This document shows positions 16,117 to 25,345 of a stretch of 64,000 nt of DNA, piece by piece. Below the pieces are notes generated by a model, which did not search any database, was not told the DNA's origin, and was given only the letters and a program-made list of their open reading frames with translations. This DNA is from Bauldia sp. (GTDB lineage Bacteria; Pseudomonadota; Alphaproteobacteria; Rhizobiales; Kaistiaceae), in NCBI GenBank assembly GCA_037200845.1, contig JBBCGQ010000001.1, positions 1,364,001 to 1,428,000 of the forward strand, in the 5' to 3' direction. Position numbers and translations under genes: made by a program. How positions within the stretch are numbered: the first letter of the stretch is position 1; the number at the start of each line of letters is the position of its first letter.

Positions 16117-17355
16117 CTACGGCAGCGGGACGAACGGCGCCGCCCCGTCCGGCGTGTGCGGATGGAGAAGCCGTCCGCGTTCGGCGATCAGGAAGCAGCC
16201 GATGATCAGCAGACCGAAGATGAAATAGGCGCCGATCACCGGCACGGTCGTCCCGTCGAACGCCTGCGCGACGAAGTAGCCGAGGATCGCCGCGCCGACG
16301 GTGGACAGCATGCCGAACACCGACGACGCCGTCCCGGCGACCTCGCCGAGCGGCTCCATCGACAGCGAGCCGACATTGCCCCACGCGAAGCCCTGCATCA
16401 GCGTCGCCCCGGCGAGGAAGGCGAGGAACAGCCACAGCGGCATGACGCCCGCGAGCGCGAAGGCCAGCCATGCGCCGGTGATCGCGATGTAGATCAGCAT
16501 CGCGCCGTGCGACAGGCGCCGCATGCCGAAGCGCGACACGAGGCGCGAATTGAGCAGGAAGGCGATGGCGAAAAAGACCGGGCCGACGCCGAACGCCAGC
16601 GGGAACAGCGCACCGAGACCGTAGATGCCGACGTAGATCTGCTGCGCCGTATTGACGAAGCCGAGCACCGCACCGAACAGGAAGATGCCGGCGAGGCCGT
16701 AGAACAGTGCCAGGCGGTTGCCGACCACCAGGGCGAAGCCTTGCGTGACCGACGCCACCGTCAGCGGCCGCCGGTTCGCCGGCGCCAGCGTTTCGGCGAG
16801 CCGCAGGTAGGCCCACGCGCCGAACGTGGCGCCGACCGCGCCCATGAAGAAGAAGATGCCCTGCCACGGCGCCGTCAGCAGAATGACCTGCCCGACGTTG
16901 GGCGCAATGATCGGCACGATCATGAAAACCGACATGATCATCGACATGATCTGGGCCATGGCGCGGCCGCTGTAGAGATCGCGCACCGTGGATTGACTGG
17001 CGACCGACACCGCCGCCGAGCCCATGCCCTGAACGAAGCGCAGCGCGAGCAGCACGCCGAAGCTCGGCGCCAGCGGCGCCAGCAGCGCGGCGACGGCATA
17101 CAGGGCGACGCCGATGAGCAGGGGAACGCGGCGGCCGAAGCGGTCGATCAGCGGGCCGAAGACAAGCTGCGGCAGGCCGAGGCCGAGCAGAAACGCGGTC
17201 AGCACCAGCGACCGGTCGTTGGCGTTGGCGACGCCGAACCAGTCGCCCATGTTGGGCAGCGCCGGCAGCATGACGTCGATGGCGGCCGCGTTGATACAGC
17301 CGAGCCCGGCCATGAGCGCAACGAATTCGACACGCGAAAGCGTGCGTTCAGTCAT
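16117..17355 (-). CDS. MFS multidrug exporter, Bcr/CflA type
   Basis: The 412-residue protein has twelve hydrophobic spans and MFS signatures, including the loop 2-3 motif GPLIDRFGRRVPLLIG (about residue 72). The N-terminal FVALMAGLGCINAAAIDVMLPALPNMG is typical of the Bcr/CflA drug:proton antiporters. The ATG at 17355 is preferred to a TTG five codons upstream. It is convergent with the first RND operon and runs in the same direction as the second, 88 bp after the second permease gene. It may be cotranscribed with that pair. Substrates of this family include bicyclomycin and chloramphenicol; the one here is unknown. Confidence 0.88.
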   Translation of the reverse strand: MTERTLSRVEFVALMAGLGCINAAAIDVMLPALPNMGDWFGVANANDRSLVLTAFLLGLGLPQLVFGPLIDRFGRRVPLLIGVALYAVAALLAPLAPSFGVLLALRFVQGMGSAAVSVASQSTVRDLYSGRAMAQIMSMIMSVFMIVPIIAPNVGQVILLTAPWQGIFFFMGAVGATFGAWAYLRLAETLAPANRRPLTVASVTQGFALVVGNRLALFYGLAGIFLFGAVLGFVNTAQQIYVGIYGLGALFPLAFGVGPVFFAIAFLLNSRLVSRFGMRRLSHGAMLIYIAITGAWLAFALAGVMPLWLFLAFLAGATLMQGFAWGNVGSLSMEPLGEVAGTASSVFGMLSTVGAAILGYFVAQAFDGTTVPVIGAYFIFGLLIIGCFLIAERGRLLHPHTPDGAAPFVPLP

Positions 17356-17458
17356 GGAATCGACTTTCAAGGAGAGACCCGAACCGCAGGTACCATGCCG
17401 GCCGTGTCGCTGTCACGACAGGCGGGAAAGGCGCGTACGCCCTCCCATAGTAGGCGCG

Positions 17459-20400
17459 TCAGAACTGTCCGGCGGTATCGTCCGGGCCGCGGGCGTGCGC
17501 CGGGGCGCCGCCGCCGGCCACCGCCGGCGTCTTCTGCCGCCAACGCCACAGCCGGTCCCACGCCGCCCGGCCGCGCGCCAGCGCCATCAGCGACGAGGGC
17601 GTGACGACCAGCGTCAGCACCGTCGAGAAGGTGAGGCCGAACACGATCGCGGTCGAAAGCTGGATCCACCACTGCGTCGACGGCGCGCCGATGGTGATCT
17701 CCCGGTGGATGAAGTCGACGTTGAGACCGAAGGCGATCGGCAGCACGCCAAGCACCGCCGTCACCGCCGTGAGCAGCACCGGGCGCGCGCGTTCGCGGCA
17801 GGTCCGCAGAATCGCTTCTTCGACCGGCACGCCTTCCTTGCGCAGGCGGTCGTACGTGTCGATCAGCACGATGTTGTTGTTGGTCACGATGCCGGCGAGC
17901 GCGATGATGCCGACGCCGGTCATGACGACGCCGAACGCCTGGCCCATCACGATCAGGCCGATGAACACGCCGATGGTGGAGAGCACCACGGCGGAGAGCA
18001 CCAGCGCCACGCTCGACAGCTTGTTGAACTGCGCCAGCAGCACCGCGAAGATCAGGAAGATCGCCGCACCGAAGGCGGAGAGCAGGAACGATTCCGCGTT
18101 CGCCTGCTCCTCGTCGGAGCCGACCAGCTTCCATGACACCAGGCCCTTGAAGTCGGTCGCCTCGAGCTGCTTGGTGATCGCGTCCTGCACGGTGGAGGCG
18201 AGCACGCCGGGCTTGAGGTTGGACGTCACCGTGACGACGCGTTCGCTGTCGACACGGTTGATCAGGCCGACCCGCTCCTCCGGCACGCGCTGGACGAAGT
18301 TCGAGATCGGCACCGATCCGGCCGGCGTGCTGATCTCCAGCTCGTCGATCTGGTCGAGCGTGCGCCGGTCCTCCGGCACGCGCACGATGATATCGACCGG
18401 CTTGTCGGCATCCGACGGCCGGTAGTCGGTAATCTTGAGCCCGTTGGTGACGAGCTGCACCACGGCGCCGACGGCACCGACGCCGATGCCGTAACGCGCC
18501 GCCTGCGGCTTGTCGATCTGCAGCGCCCAGTCGATGCCCGGCATCGGCAGGCCGCTGTCGAGATCGACGACTTCCGGATACTTCGCCAGCTCGGCGGTTA
18601 TCTGCTTGGCCGCCGCCGTCAGCGCATCGGGATAGTTGCTCGAAAGCTGGATCTGGATCGGCTTGCCGGTCGGCGGGCCGGCCTGCGCCGCCGTCACCTC
18701 GACCTTGATGCCGGGGATGTCGGCGGTGCGCGCGCGCAACTCCGTCATGATCACCTTGGCCGACGGCCGATCGCGCCAGTTGACGAACTCGAACTGAATC
18801 TGGCCGATCACGTCCTCGGTAACGTCCGCCGAGCCGCCGCGGCCCATGTCGCCGGAGCGTGCGTAGACCGTCGACAGGCCCTTCTCGCTGAGAACGACCG
18901 ACTCGACGGTCCGGACCAGCCTATCCTTCTCGGCCAGCGAAAGGTTGCCGCGCGCGTGCACCAGCACGACGCCGGTGTCGGGCTCGACGTCGGGGAAGAA
19001 CTCCACGCCCTTGCCGACCTTGCCGTAGATCGTCGGCACCGCGATGAGCAGCGCGAACGCGATGGTGAGCACTGCCCACGGATGATGGATCGCGAGCCGC
19101 ACCGTGCGCATGTAGAAGCCTTCGCGCGGCGCCGCGTCGCGCTGCACTTCGTGCGGCCGCCCGATCAGCGCGCCGAGCGTCGGCGTGAAGACCAGCGCCG
19201 CCACCAGCGAGGCCGACAGCGTCGCGATCAGCGTGATCGGCAGAAACTTCATGAACTGACCGACGATGCCCGGCCACAGCAGCAGCGGGAAGAACGCCGC
19301 GATGCGGGTAAGCGTCGCCGCCGTCACCGGGCCGGCCATGCGCGAGGCGGCGTAGGAGTACGCCTCCTTCGGCTTCATGCCCTCGCTCATTCGTCGTTCG
19401 GCGAATTCGGAGACAATGATGGCGTCGTCGACCAGCATGCCGACGGCGAGGATCAGCGAGAACAGCACGATGATGTTCATCGTCGCGCCGAACAGGTCGA
19501 GCCCGAGCACGCCGGTGAGGAACGCGAACGGCAGGGCGATGCCGATGAATACGGACGCGCGGCCGCCGAGGATGAACAGGATCACGACCACGACCAGCAG
19601 GATCGCCGTGGTCACGCTGTTCTGCAGGTCGCTCAGCATGTCCTCGATGAACTTGGACTGGTCGCCGATGTACTGAACGTGGACGCTGGCCGGCAGCGTC
19701 TTCTGCATCTCGGCAACGACCTTCTTCACCCCCTCGACGGTGGCGATAAGGTTGGCGCCGGAGCGCTTGGAGATGTCGATCACCACCGCCGGCTTGCCGT
19801 TGACGCGCGTGATCGAGGTCGCGTCCTTGAACGTCGGCAGGATCGTGGCGACGTCGCCGAGCGTCACCGACGCGGCGTTGGAGGCGGCGACCGGAATGTT
19901 GAGTACGTCCTCGGGCGTCTCGATGAGCGCCGGCACCTTGATGCTGAACGAGCCCTGGTTGCCCTCGAGCGCGCCGGCGGCGACCAGGCTGTTGCCCTGC
20001 GAGGCGGCGAGCGCGAACTGGCCGAGATCGACGCCGTAGCTCTTGAGCAGCATCGGCTCGGCGATGATCTCGACGACCTCGTCGCGCGTGCCGCGGAGAT
20101 CGGCCGAAAGCACGCCGGGAGCTTCCTTGATCGCGTTCTGCAGATCGCGCGCGATCTTGCCCATCGTGCGCTCGGACAGGTCGCTGGACAGCGCCACGCT
20201 GATGACCGGGAACAGGCTGAGGTTCACTTCGAACACGCCCGGCTCGTCGGCATCGCCCGGCAACGTCGGCTTGGCCGAGTCGACCTTGGCGCGCACGTCC
20301 TGCACCGCGATGTCCGAATTGAAGCCGGCGTCGAATTCGAGCAGCACGTAGCCGCCGCCTTCGAACGCCGCCGAGCGCATCGTCTTGACGTTGGTGACCG

Positions 20401-20623
20401 TCTTCAGCGCGGTTTCCATCGGCCGCAGCAGCAGCCGCTCGGAATCTTCCGGCGAGATGCCGCGCTCGGAAAGCTGGACGTAGATGTACGGAATCTGGAC
20501 GTCGGGCTGCGATTCCTTGGGGATGTTGAGATAGGCGAGAGCGCCGGCGACGAGCAGGAAGATGAGGATCGCGATGGTCAGCCGGGCGTGGCCGACGGCG
20601 ATATCGACTATCCGACGCATCAT
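17459..20623 (-). CDS. RND efflux permease, second system
   Basis: The 1054-residue inner-membrane pump has TM1 at ARLTIAILIFLLVAGALAYLNI and the TM4 relay AVGMLVDDAIIVSEFAERR with two aspartates. It differs clearly from the other permease in the window, with NIPKESQPDVQIPYIYV after TM1 as in the NolG/BepG-like branch common in rhizobia. Its start overlaps the adaptor stop by 4 bp (ATGA), so translation is coupled. An MFS exporter follows on the same strand. Substrate and outer-membrane partner are unknown. Confidence 0.9.
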   Translation of the reverse strand: MMRRIVDIAVGHARLTIAILIFLLVAGALAYLNIPKESQPDVQIPYIYVQLSERGISPEDSERLLLRPMETALKTVTNVKTMRSAAFEGGGYVLLEFDAGFNSDIAVQDVRAKVDSAKPTLPGDADEPGVFEVNLSLFPVISVALSSDLSERTMGKIARDLQNAIKEAPGVLSADLRGTRDEVVEIIAEPMLLKSYGVDLGQFALAASQGNSLVAAGALEGNQGSFSIKVPALIETPEDVLNIPVAASNAASVTLGDVATILPTFKDATSITRVNGKPAVVIDISKRSGANLIATVEGVKKVVAEMQKTLPASVHVQYIGDQSKFIEDMLSDLQNSVTTAILLVVVVILFILGGRASVFIGIALPFAFLTGVLGLDLFGATMNIIVLFSLILAVGMLVDDAIIVSEFAERRMSEGMKPKEAYSYAASRMAGPVTAATLTRIAAFFPLLLWPGIVGQFMKFLPITLIATLSASLVAALVFTPTLGALIGRPHEVQRDAAPREGFYMRTVRLAIHHPWAVLTIAFALLIAVPTIYGKVGKGVEFFPDVEPDTGVVLVHARGNLSLAEKDRLVRTVESVVLSEKGLSTVYARSGDMGRGGSADVTEDVIGQIQFEFVNWRDRPSAKVIMTELRARTADIPGIKVEVTAAQAGPPTGKPIQIQLSSNYPDALTAAAKQITAELAKYPEVVDLDSGLPMPGIDWALQIDKPQAARYGIGVGAVGAVVQLVTNGLKITDYRPSDADKPVDIIVRVPEDRRTLDQIDELEISTPAGSVPISNFVQRVPEERVGLINRVDSERVVTVTSNLKPGVLASTVQDAITKQLEATDFKGLVSWKLVGSDEEQANAESFLLSAFGAAIFLIFAVLLAQFNKLSSVALVLSAVVLSTIGVFIGLIVMGQAFGVVMTGVGIIALAGIVTNNNIVLIDTYDRLRKEGVPVEEAILRTCRERARPVLLTAVTAVLGVLPIAFGLNVDFIHREITIGAPSTQWWIQLSTAIVFGLTFSTVLTLVVTPSSLMALARGRAAWDRLWRWRQKTPAVAGGGAPAHARGPDDTAGQF

Positions 20624-21744
20624 GTGGGCGGCACCGTTTCTGTCTGCGCCGCGGACGCTGCCACAGCCTCGATCGTGTCTCCGTCCTTGACGAAGTCCTG
20701 GCCGACCACGATCACGCGCGATTCACTCGCGAGCCCGGTCACCCAGACATTGTCGCGGCCGTCCTCGACGACCTCGATCGGCTTGAACATCGCCTTGTTG
20801 TCGTCGCCGGCGATGCGCACGCCGAGGCGGCCGTCGTCGGAGAAGATCAGCGCCGAGCGCGGCACCGGCGTGGCATCGATCGGCGCCAGCAGCACCGTCA
20901 TCTCGCAGGTGACGCCGTCGGCGACACCGCCAGTACCGTTCGGGAATTTCGCCTCGACCGGATACGTGCGCGTCGCCTTGTCGGCACTCAGGCCGACGAA
21001 GTCGACCGTGCCCGAAACCTTGGTCCCGTCGATGAAGCGCACCTCGGCGCTCTGCCCGACGAGCAGGCTCGCGCGGCGCGATTCCGACACGGCGCCGACC
21101 GCCAGCATCGGATCGGGATCGACGATCTCGGCGACGTCGGCGCCGATCTGCATCGCCTGTCCGACCTGCACCGGTACGGTATCGACCACGCCGTCGATGG
21201 GCGCGCGCACCAGCGAGCGGTCGGCCTCGGCCTGCGCCGAAGCCAGCGCCGCCTGCGCACCCTTAACGCCGGACTCCAGCGCCTGGATGGTGTTGCGCGG
21301 CGCGTCGCCGGTCTCGATCAGCTTCTTGTTCGCGTCGTATTCCGACTGGCGCTGGTCGAGCAGGGCCTGCGCCTGCTGCACTGCCGCCTGCCGGCCTTCG
21401 TCGGAGATGGTGGCGACGACGTCGCCCGCCTTCACGACCTTGCCGCGCGTCACGTTAAGCTCGACCAGAACGCCGGCGCCACGGGCCGTCGCCTGCGCGC
21501 GCCGATCGGCCTTGGTCACGCACGATAGAACGACCGCGCGCTGGTGACGCTCGGTTGTGGCGGTGGTGACGCTGACCTTCTGCACGGGAACGGGCGCCGA
21601 CGCATCGGTCGGCACGGGCGTTGCCGCGCCGCTCTCGCCCGCCGCATCACGGTTGCCGAAGTGGCCGGAGAATATCCAGGCCGCCGCGGCGATAACGAGA
21701 ACGACAGCTACGATTCGGCTGGGCCGAAAGATTCGTGAAGCCAT
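20620..21744 (-). CDS. RND efflux periplasmic adaptor, second system
   Basis: The 374-residue protein starts at the ATG at 21744 (MASRIFRPSRIVAV), chosen because the membrane anchor (about residues 10-26) follows directly; the frame is open to 21807. It has two lipoyl halves (GVLVELNVTRGKVVKAGDVVATI and SLVRAPIDGVVDTVPVQVGQ), a helical hairpin between them and C-terminal barrel domains. It is the first gene of a two- or three-gene efflux operon read leftward and is divergent from the ECF sigma gene, which starts 280 bp away. Confidence 0.87.
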   Translation of the reverse strand: MASRIFRPSRIVAVVLVIAAAAWIFSGHFGNRDAAGESGAATPVPTDASAPVPVQKVSVTTATTERHQRAVVLSCVTKADRRAQATARGAGVLVELNVTRGKVVKAGDVVATISDEGRQAAVQQAQALLDQRQSEYDANKKLIETGDAPRNTIQALESGVKGAQAALASAQAEADRSLVRAPIDGVVDTVPVQVGQAMQIGADVAEIVDPDPMLAVGAVSESRRASLLVGQSAEVRFIDGTKVSGTVDFVGLSADKATRTYPVEAKFPNGTGGVADGVTCEMTVLLAPIDATPVPRSALIFSDDGRLGVRIAGDDNKAMFKPIEVVEDGRDNVWVTGLASESRVIVVGQDFVKDGDTIEAVAASAAQTETVPPT

Positions 21745-22024
21745 GGATTTGATCACCCGCCCGTCGAAAGCAAGAAAGACGCCGATTCCGGTAACGCCGC
21801 CGTGCATATAAGGGTTTCATGGCGGCATTTGAACTGGTTGCAGTGCGAAAAAACTGCGTCGGAATTTTATCCAGTTATATCAATGGCTTGCATTTCAATC
21901 GCCAATTCCCGGTGGCGTCTGGACGCGGATGCACGATTGACGGCAATCGCCATCCATTGGAACAACGGTCATTGGCAAATGAGGCCCCCGTTGCGCGATA
22001 TTCCTGCAAATACGCTGCGAGGCG

Positions 22025-22582
22025 ATGCCCGTGGCCGGTAGCCAGAGCGACCTCGTCGAGGCGCTGGCCCGCGTCGCCGCCGGCGACCGCGATGCCTTCG
22101 GCCGCCTCTATTCGGCCACCTCCGCGAAACTTTTCGCCAGTGTTCGCCGTATCTTGAGCGTTGGTTCGGCAGCGGAAGACGCAGTCCAGGAAGCCTACGT
22201 CCGCATCTGGCGGCACGCCGGCGACTTCGATGCGTCGATTGCCTCGCCGATCGCATGGATGACGACCATCGCCCGTCACGCTGCGATCGACATGGCCCGT
22301 TCGAGCGGAGCCCGGATCGCGGCGCAGTCGGCCACGATCGATACGGAAATGGAAGAGCGCCTCGCCGCACCTGAAACCGGCGGCGATCCGCTGGCGGCCT
22401 CGCGCTTGTCCGATTGTCTCGGCAAGCTCGAGCAGGACAGGCGCGGCATGGTGGTCATGGCGTATTGCTATGGCCTCAGCCGCGAGGAACTCGCCGGCCG
22501 CTTCGCGCGGCCGGTGGCAACCGTGAAGACCATCTTGAGGCGCAGCCTCGTGCAGTTGAAGGAATGCCTCGGTGGCAATTGA
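22025..22582 (+). CDS. ECF sigma factor (SigK-like)
   Basis: The 185-residue protein has region 2 (DAFGRLYSATSAKLFASVRRIL ... AEDAVQEAYVRIWRHAGDFD, about residues 22-80) and region 4 (GMVVMAYCYGLSREELAGRFARPVATVKTILRRSLVQLKECL, about 142-182). The anti-sigma gene overlaps it by 11 bp, the standard arrangement for a sigma/anti-sigma pair. The pairing with an RskA-type protein and a fasciclin protein recalls SigK-RskA-MPT70/83 of mycobacteria. A GGAAC at 21959-21963 and a GGGAAC at 23305-23310, upstream of the sigma and fasciclin genes, could be -35 elements, but the -10 spacings differ, so this is weak. Confidence 0.88.
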   Translation: MPVAGSQSDLVEALARVAAGDRDAFGRLYSATSAKLFASVRRILSVGSAAEDAVQEAYVRIWRHAGDFDASIASPIAWMTTIARHAAIDMARSSGARIAAQSATIDTEMEERLAAPETGGDPLAASRLSDCLGKLEQDRRGMVVMAYCYGLSREELAGRFARPVATVKTILRRSLVQLKECLGGN

Positions 22583-23267
22583 CGCCGACGATCTTGAGGC
22601 CCTTGCGGCCGAATTCGTGCTGGGCACGCTCGATGTGAACGAGCGGCGCGCGGCCGAAGCGCGCATATCCGCCGATCCGGCGTTCCGCGCCAGCGTCGCC
22701 GCGTGGGAAAATCGCCTGCAGCCGCTCGCCGACAACGTCGCGCCGGTCGCCGTGCCGCCGGCGATCTTCGCCGCCATCGAGGAGCGCGTTGCCGGCGAGC
22801 CGAAGCCCGGCGCGCGCACCTCCAACGTCGTCGCGCTCCGCCGTCAGGTCCGCACCTGGCGCATCGGCGCCGGCATCGCCACTGCCGCGGCTGCCGCGTT
22901 GCTCGCCGTCGTCGTCACCGACGTGAACCGCGGCCCATCGCCCGGCCAGATGCAATTCGTCGCGATGCTGACGCCCGATGGCGGCAAGCCCGCCTTCGTG
23001 CTCACCGTCGATACGGTGAAGAGCACCATGTCCATCCGCCAGGTCGCCGACTCCGCGCCCGCCGACAAGAGCTATGAGCTCTGGGCCATTCAGCCTGGCC
23101 AGAATCCGAAGTCGCTCGGCGTGGTCCAGCAGGCGAGCTATACGCAGCCGCTGCCCTACAAGCCGCAGGACCTCGTATTCGCGGTGAGCCTCGAGCCCGC
23201 CGGCGGATCGAAGACCGGCGCGCCGACCGGCCCGGTCGTTTTCTCGGGACCGCTCGTTCAGCAATAG
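22572..23267 (+). CDS. Anti-sigma factor, RskA-like membrane protein
   Basis: The 231-residue protein starts at the GTG at 22572. The N-terminal ~80 residues form a cytoplasmic anti-sigma domain (DDLEALAAEFVLGTLDVNERRAAEARI). One transmembrane helix follows (about residues 97-115, GAGIATAAAAALLAVVVTD), then a periplasmic RskA domain (about 125-230, with KSYELWAIQPGQNPKSLGV). It should hold the ECF factor inactive and release it after proteolysis. Overlap with the sigma gene and the following fasciclin gene suggest one regulon. No zinc-binding HxxxCxxC motif is seen, so it is not ZAS type. Confidence 0.87.
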   Translation: MAIDADDLEALAAEFVLGTLDVNERRAAEARISADPAFRASVAAWENRLQPLADNVAPVAVPPAIFAAIEERVAGEPKPGARTSNVVALRRQVRTWRIGAGIATAAAAALLAVVVTDVNRGPSPGQMQFVAMLTPDGGKPAFVLTVDTVKSTMSIRQVADSAPADKSYELWAIQPGQNPKSLGVVQQASYTQPLPYKPQDLVFAVSLEPAGGSKTGAPTGPVVFSGPLVQQ

Positions 23268-23449
23268 ATCTGTCGAATTTGATCTTTCGGGCACCGTATT
23301 CCACGGGAACGTACCCGCGTGCTCGCCAATGCGCGCGCCGTGGTGCCAACGGGGAATAAATCGCACCGCGATCTGAAACCTTCCTCCGCCTCCCTCCGTA
23401 ACTGCTCCTGTTCCCACTCGGGAGCCGAGATCAAACCGGAGGAAGTCCC

Positions 23450-24025
23450 ATGCAGTTCCGTTCCATCGCCCGCGCGGCCGCCGTTGCCGTGCTCATGTCG
23501 AGTGGCGCCTATATTGCCGCTCCCGCTTTTGCCGCCGAGATGACCGTCGAGGTCGGTGGCGCGCCGATGTATCCGTCCAAGAACATCATCGAGAACGCCG
23601 TCAACTCGAAGGATCACACCACGCTCGTCGCCGCGGTGAAGGCCGCCGGCCTCGTCGATACGCTGTCGGGCAAGGGTCCGTTCACGGTGTTCGCGCCGAC
23701 CAACGAAGCCTTCGCCGCTCTGCCGGCCGGCACGGTCGACAACCTGCTCAAGCCCGAGAACAAGGCGACGCTGGTCAAGATCCTGACCTGCCATGTGCTC
23801 GCTGCCGACGCCACCTCGGCGGTCGCCATGAAGATGATCAAGGACGACGGCGGCAAGCATGAAGTCACCACGGTCGGTGGCTGCAAGCTCTGGCTCCAGT
23901 CGGACGGCAAGAAGCTGACCGTGACCGATGAGTCCGGCGGCGTCGCCAACGTGACCATCGCCGACGTGATCCAGTCGAACGGCGTCATCCACGTCGTCGA
24001 CAAGGTCCTCCTGCCGAAGATGTAG
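23450..24025 (+). CDS. Secreted fasciclin (FAS1) domain protein
   Basis: The 191-residue protein has a Sec signal peptide (residues 1-28, ending APAFAA) and a single FAS1 domain (about 48-190). The domain has both conserved boxes: GPFTVFAPTNEAF and VIHVVDKVLLP. FAS1 proteins mediate adhesion or surface interactions in the periplasm or outside. A GGAGGAA ribosome binding site is at 23441-23447. It lies 182 bp after the anti-sigma gene and ends before a clear terminator. Control by the adjacent ECF factor is likely by analogy with mycobacterial SigK but is not shown here. Confidence 0.9.
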   Translation: MQFRSIARAAAVAVLMSSGAYIAAPAFAAEMTVEVGGAPMYPSKNIIENAVNSKDHTTLVAAVKAAGLVDTLSGKGPFTVFAPTNEAFAALPAGTVDNLLKPENKATLVKILTCHVLAADATSAVAMKMIKDDGGKHEVTTVGGCKLWLQSDGKKLTVTDESGGVANVTIADVIQSNGVIHVVDKVLLPKM

Positions 24026-24068
24026 GTCCCTGCGCCTGGACAGTCGCCCCCCGCGCGTCCGGGACCAT

Positions 24069-24109
24069 ACGGCCCTCGCCAGAGTATCGGCGGGGGCCGT
24101 GTGCATTTT
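24069..24109 (+). terminator. Terminator after the fasciclin gene
   Basis: Twelve-nt arms at 24069-24080 and 24089-24100 pair with one G-T wobble around an 8-nt loop and are followed by GTGCATTTT. It closes the sigma/anti-sigma/fasciclin transcript before the aminotransferase gene. Confidence 0.75.
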
Positions 24110-24184
24110 GGGATCGGCGGCCGCCAGCGTTGCGCGGCAATCGGCGCGCCCCTAGTCTCGCCGCTCCGTCGTCGAGACCCGCCT

Positions 24185-25345
24185 GTGAAATCCACCAGCC
24201 CGATCTACACCGGCCTGCCCATGACCATCTTCGAGGTCATGTCGCGTCTGGCCATCGAGAATGGCGCCATCAACCTCGGCCAGGGCTTCCCCGATGTCGA
24301 CGGCCCTGCCGACGTGAAGGAAGTCGCCGCGCGCGAGTTGCTCACCGGGCTCAACCAGTACCCGCCGATGATGGGCCTGCCGGAACTCCGCCAGGCGGTC
24401 GCCGCCTCGGCCAAGCGGTTCTACGATCTCGATATCGACTGGAGGAGCGAGGTGCTGGTCACCTCCGGCGCCACCGAGGCGCTGTCGGATTGCTTCAACG
24501 CACTGATCGAGCCGGGAGATGAGATCGTCGTCATCGAGCCGCTCTACGATTCCTACCTGCCGGTGATCCGCCGCGCCGGCGCGATTCCGAAACCGGTGCG
24601 GATCACGCCTCCCGAGTGGAAGCTTGACCGCGAGCAGCTCGCCGCCGCCTTCGGCCCGAAGACCAAGGCGATCCTGCTCAACAATCCGATGAACCCCGCG
24701 GGCCGCGTCTTCACGCGCGACGAGCTGGCGCTGATCGCCGAGCTTTGCGTCGAGCACGACGCCTACGCCATCTGCGACGAGGTCTACGAGCACATCCTGT
24801 TCGATGGCCGCAAGCACATCCCGCTGATGACACTGCCCGGCATGCGCGAGCGCGCCGTCCGCATCGGCTCGGCCGGCAAGACCTTTTCGCTCACCGGCTG
24901 GAAGGTCGGCTACATCAGCGCGACGCCGAAGCTGCTCGATCCGATCACCAAGGCGCACCAGTTCAACACCTTCACCACGCCGCCGAATTTCCAGAAGGCC
25001 GTCGCCTACGGTCTGGGCAAGGACGACGCCTACTACGCGTCGCTCTCCGGCGACCTCGAGAAGAAGCGCGACCGCTTCGCCGCCGGCCTGACGCGGCTGG
25101 GCTTTACGGTGGCACCATGCCAGGGCACGTACTTCCTCACTGCCGACGCCGCCCCGCTCCGCCTCAACAGCGACGACGTCGAGGTGTGCAAGACGATGAC
25201 GGTGGAAGCCAAGGTCACGGCCGTGCCGGTCTCGGTCTTCTACCAGTCCGATGCGCCCAAAACTTTCCTCCGCTTCTGCTTCTCCAAGCGCGACGAGATT
25301 CTGGACGAGGCGATCGCGCGGATGGAGACGTGGTTGAAGCGATGA
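24185..25345 (+). CDS. Fold-type I PLP aminotransferase (class I/II)
   Basis: The 386-residue protein has the class I/II layout: INLGQGFPD near the N-terminus, the NNPMNPAGRVF loop and DEVYEHILFD. The PLP lysine lies in SAGKTFSLTGWKVGY (about residue 236), and a C-terminal arginine region (FLRFCFSK) follows. The GTG at 24185 gives the family-typical MKSTSPIYTGLPMTIFEVMSRLA. Members include methionine-, kynurenine- and succinyldiaminopimelate-type aminotransferases, and the substrate cannot be fixed from sequence. Its TGA overlaps the asparaginase ATG, so the two are cotranslated and may act together in amide/amino-acid catabolism. Confidence 0.88.
   Translation: MKSTSPIYTGLPMTIFEVMSRLAIENGAINLGQGFPDVDGPADVKEVAARELLTGLNQYPPMMGLPELRQAVAASAKRFYDLDIDWRSEVLVTSGATEALSDCFNALIEPGDEIVVIEPLYDSYLPVIRRAGAIPKPVRITPPEWKLDREQLAAAFGPKTKAILLNNPMNPAGRVFTRDELALIAELCVEHDAYAICDEVYEHILFDGRKHIPLMTLPGMRERAVRIGSAGKTFSLTGWKVGYISATPKLLDPITKAHQFNTFTTPPNFQKAVAYGLGKDDAYYASLSGDLEKKRDRFAAGLTRLGFTVAPCQGTYFLTADAAPLRLNSDDVEVCKTMTVEAKVTAVPVSVFYQSDAPKTFLRFCFSKRDEILDEAIARMETWLKR

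Noticed and set aside
18956-21547. 863-codon open frame opposite the second RND permease
   Set aside because: Antisense shadow of a well-supported permease and adaptor.
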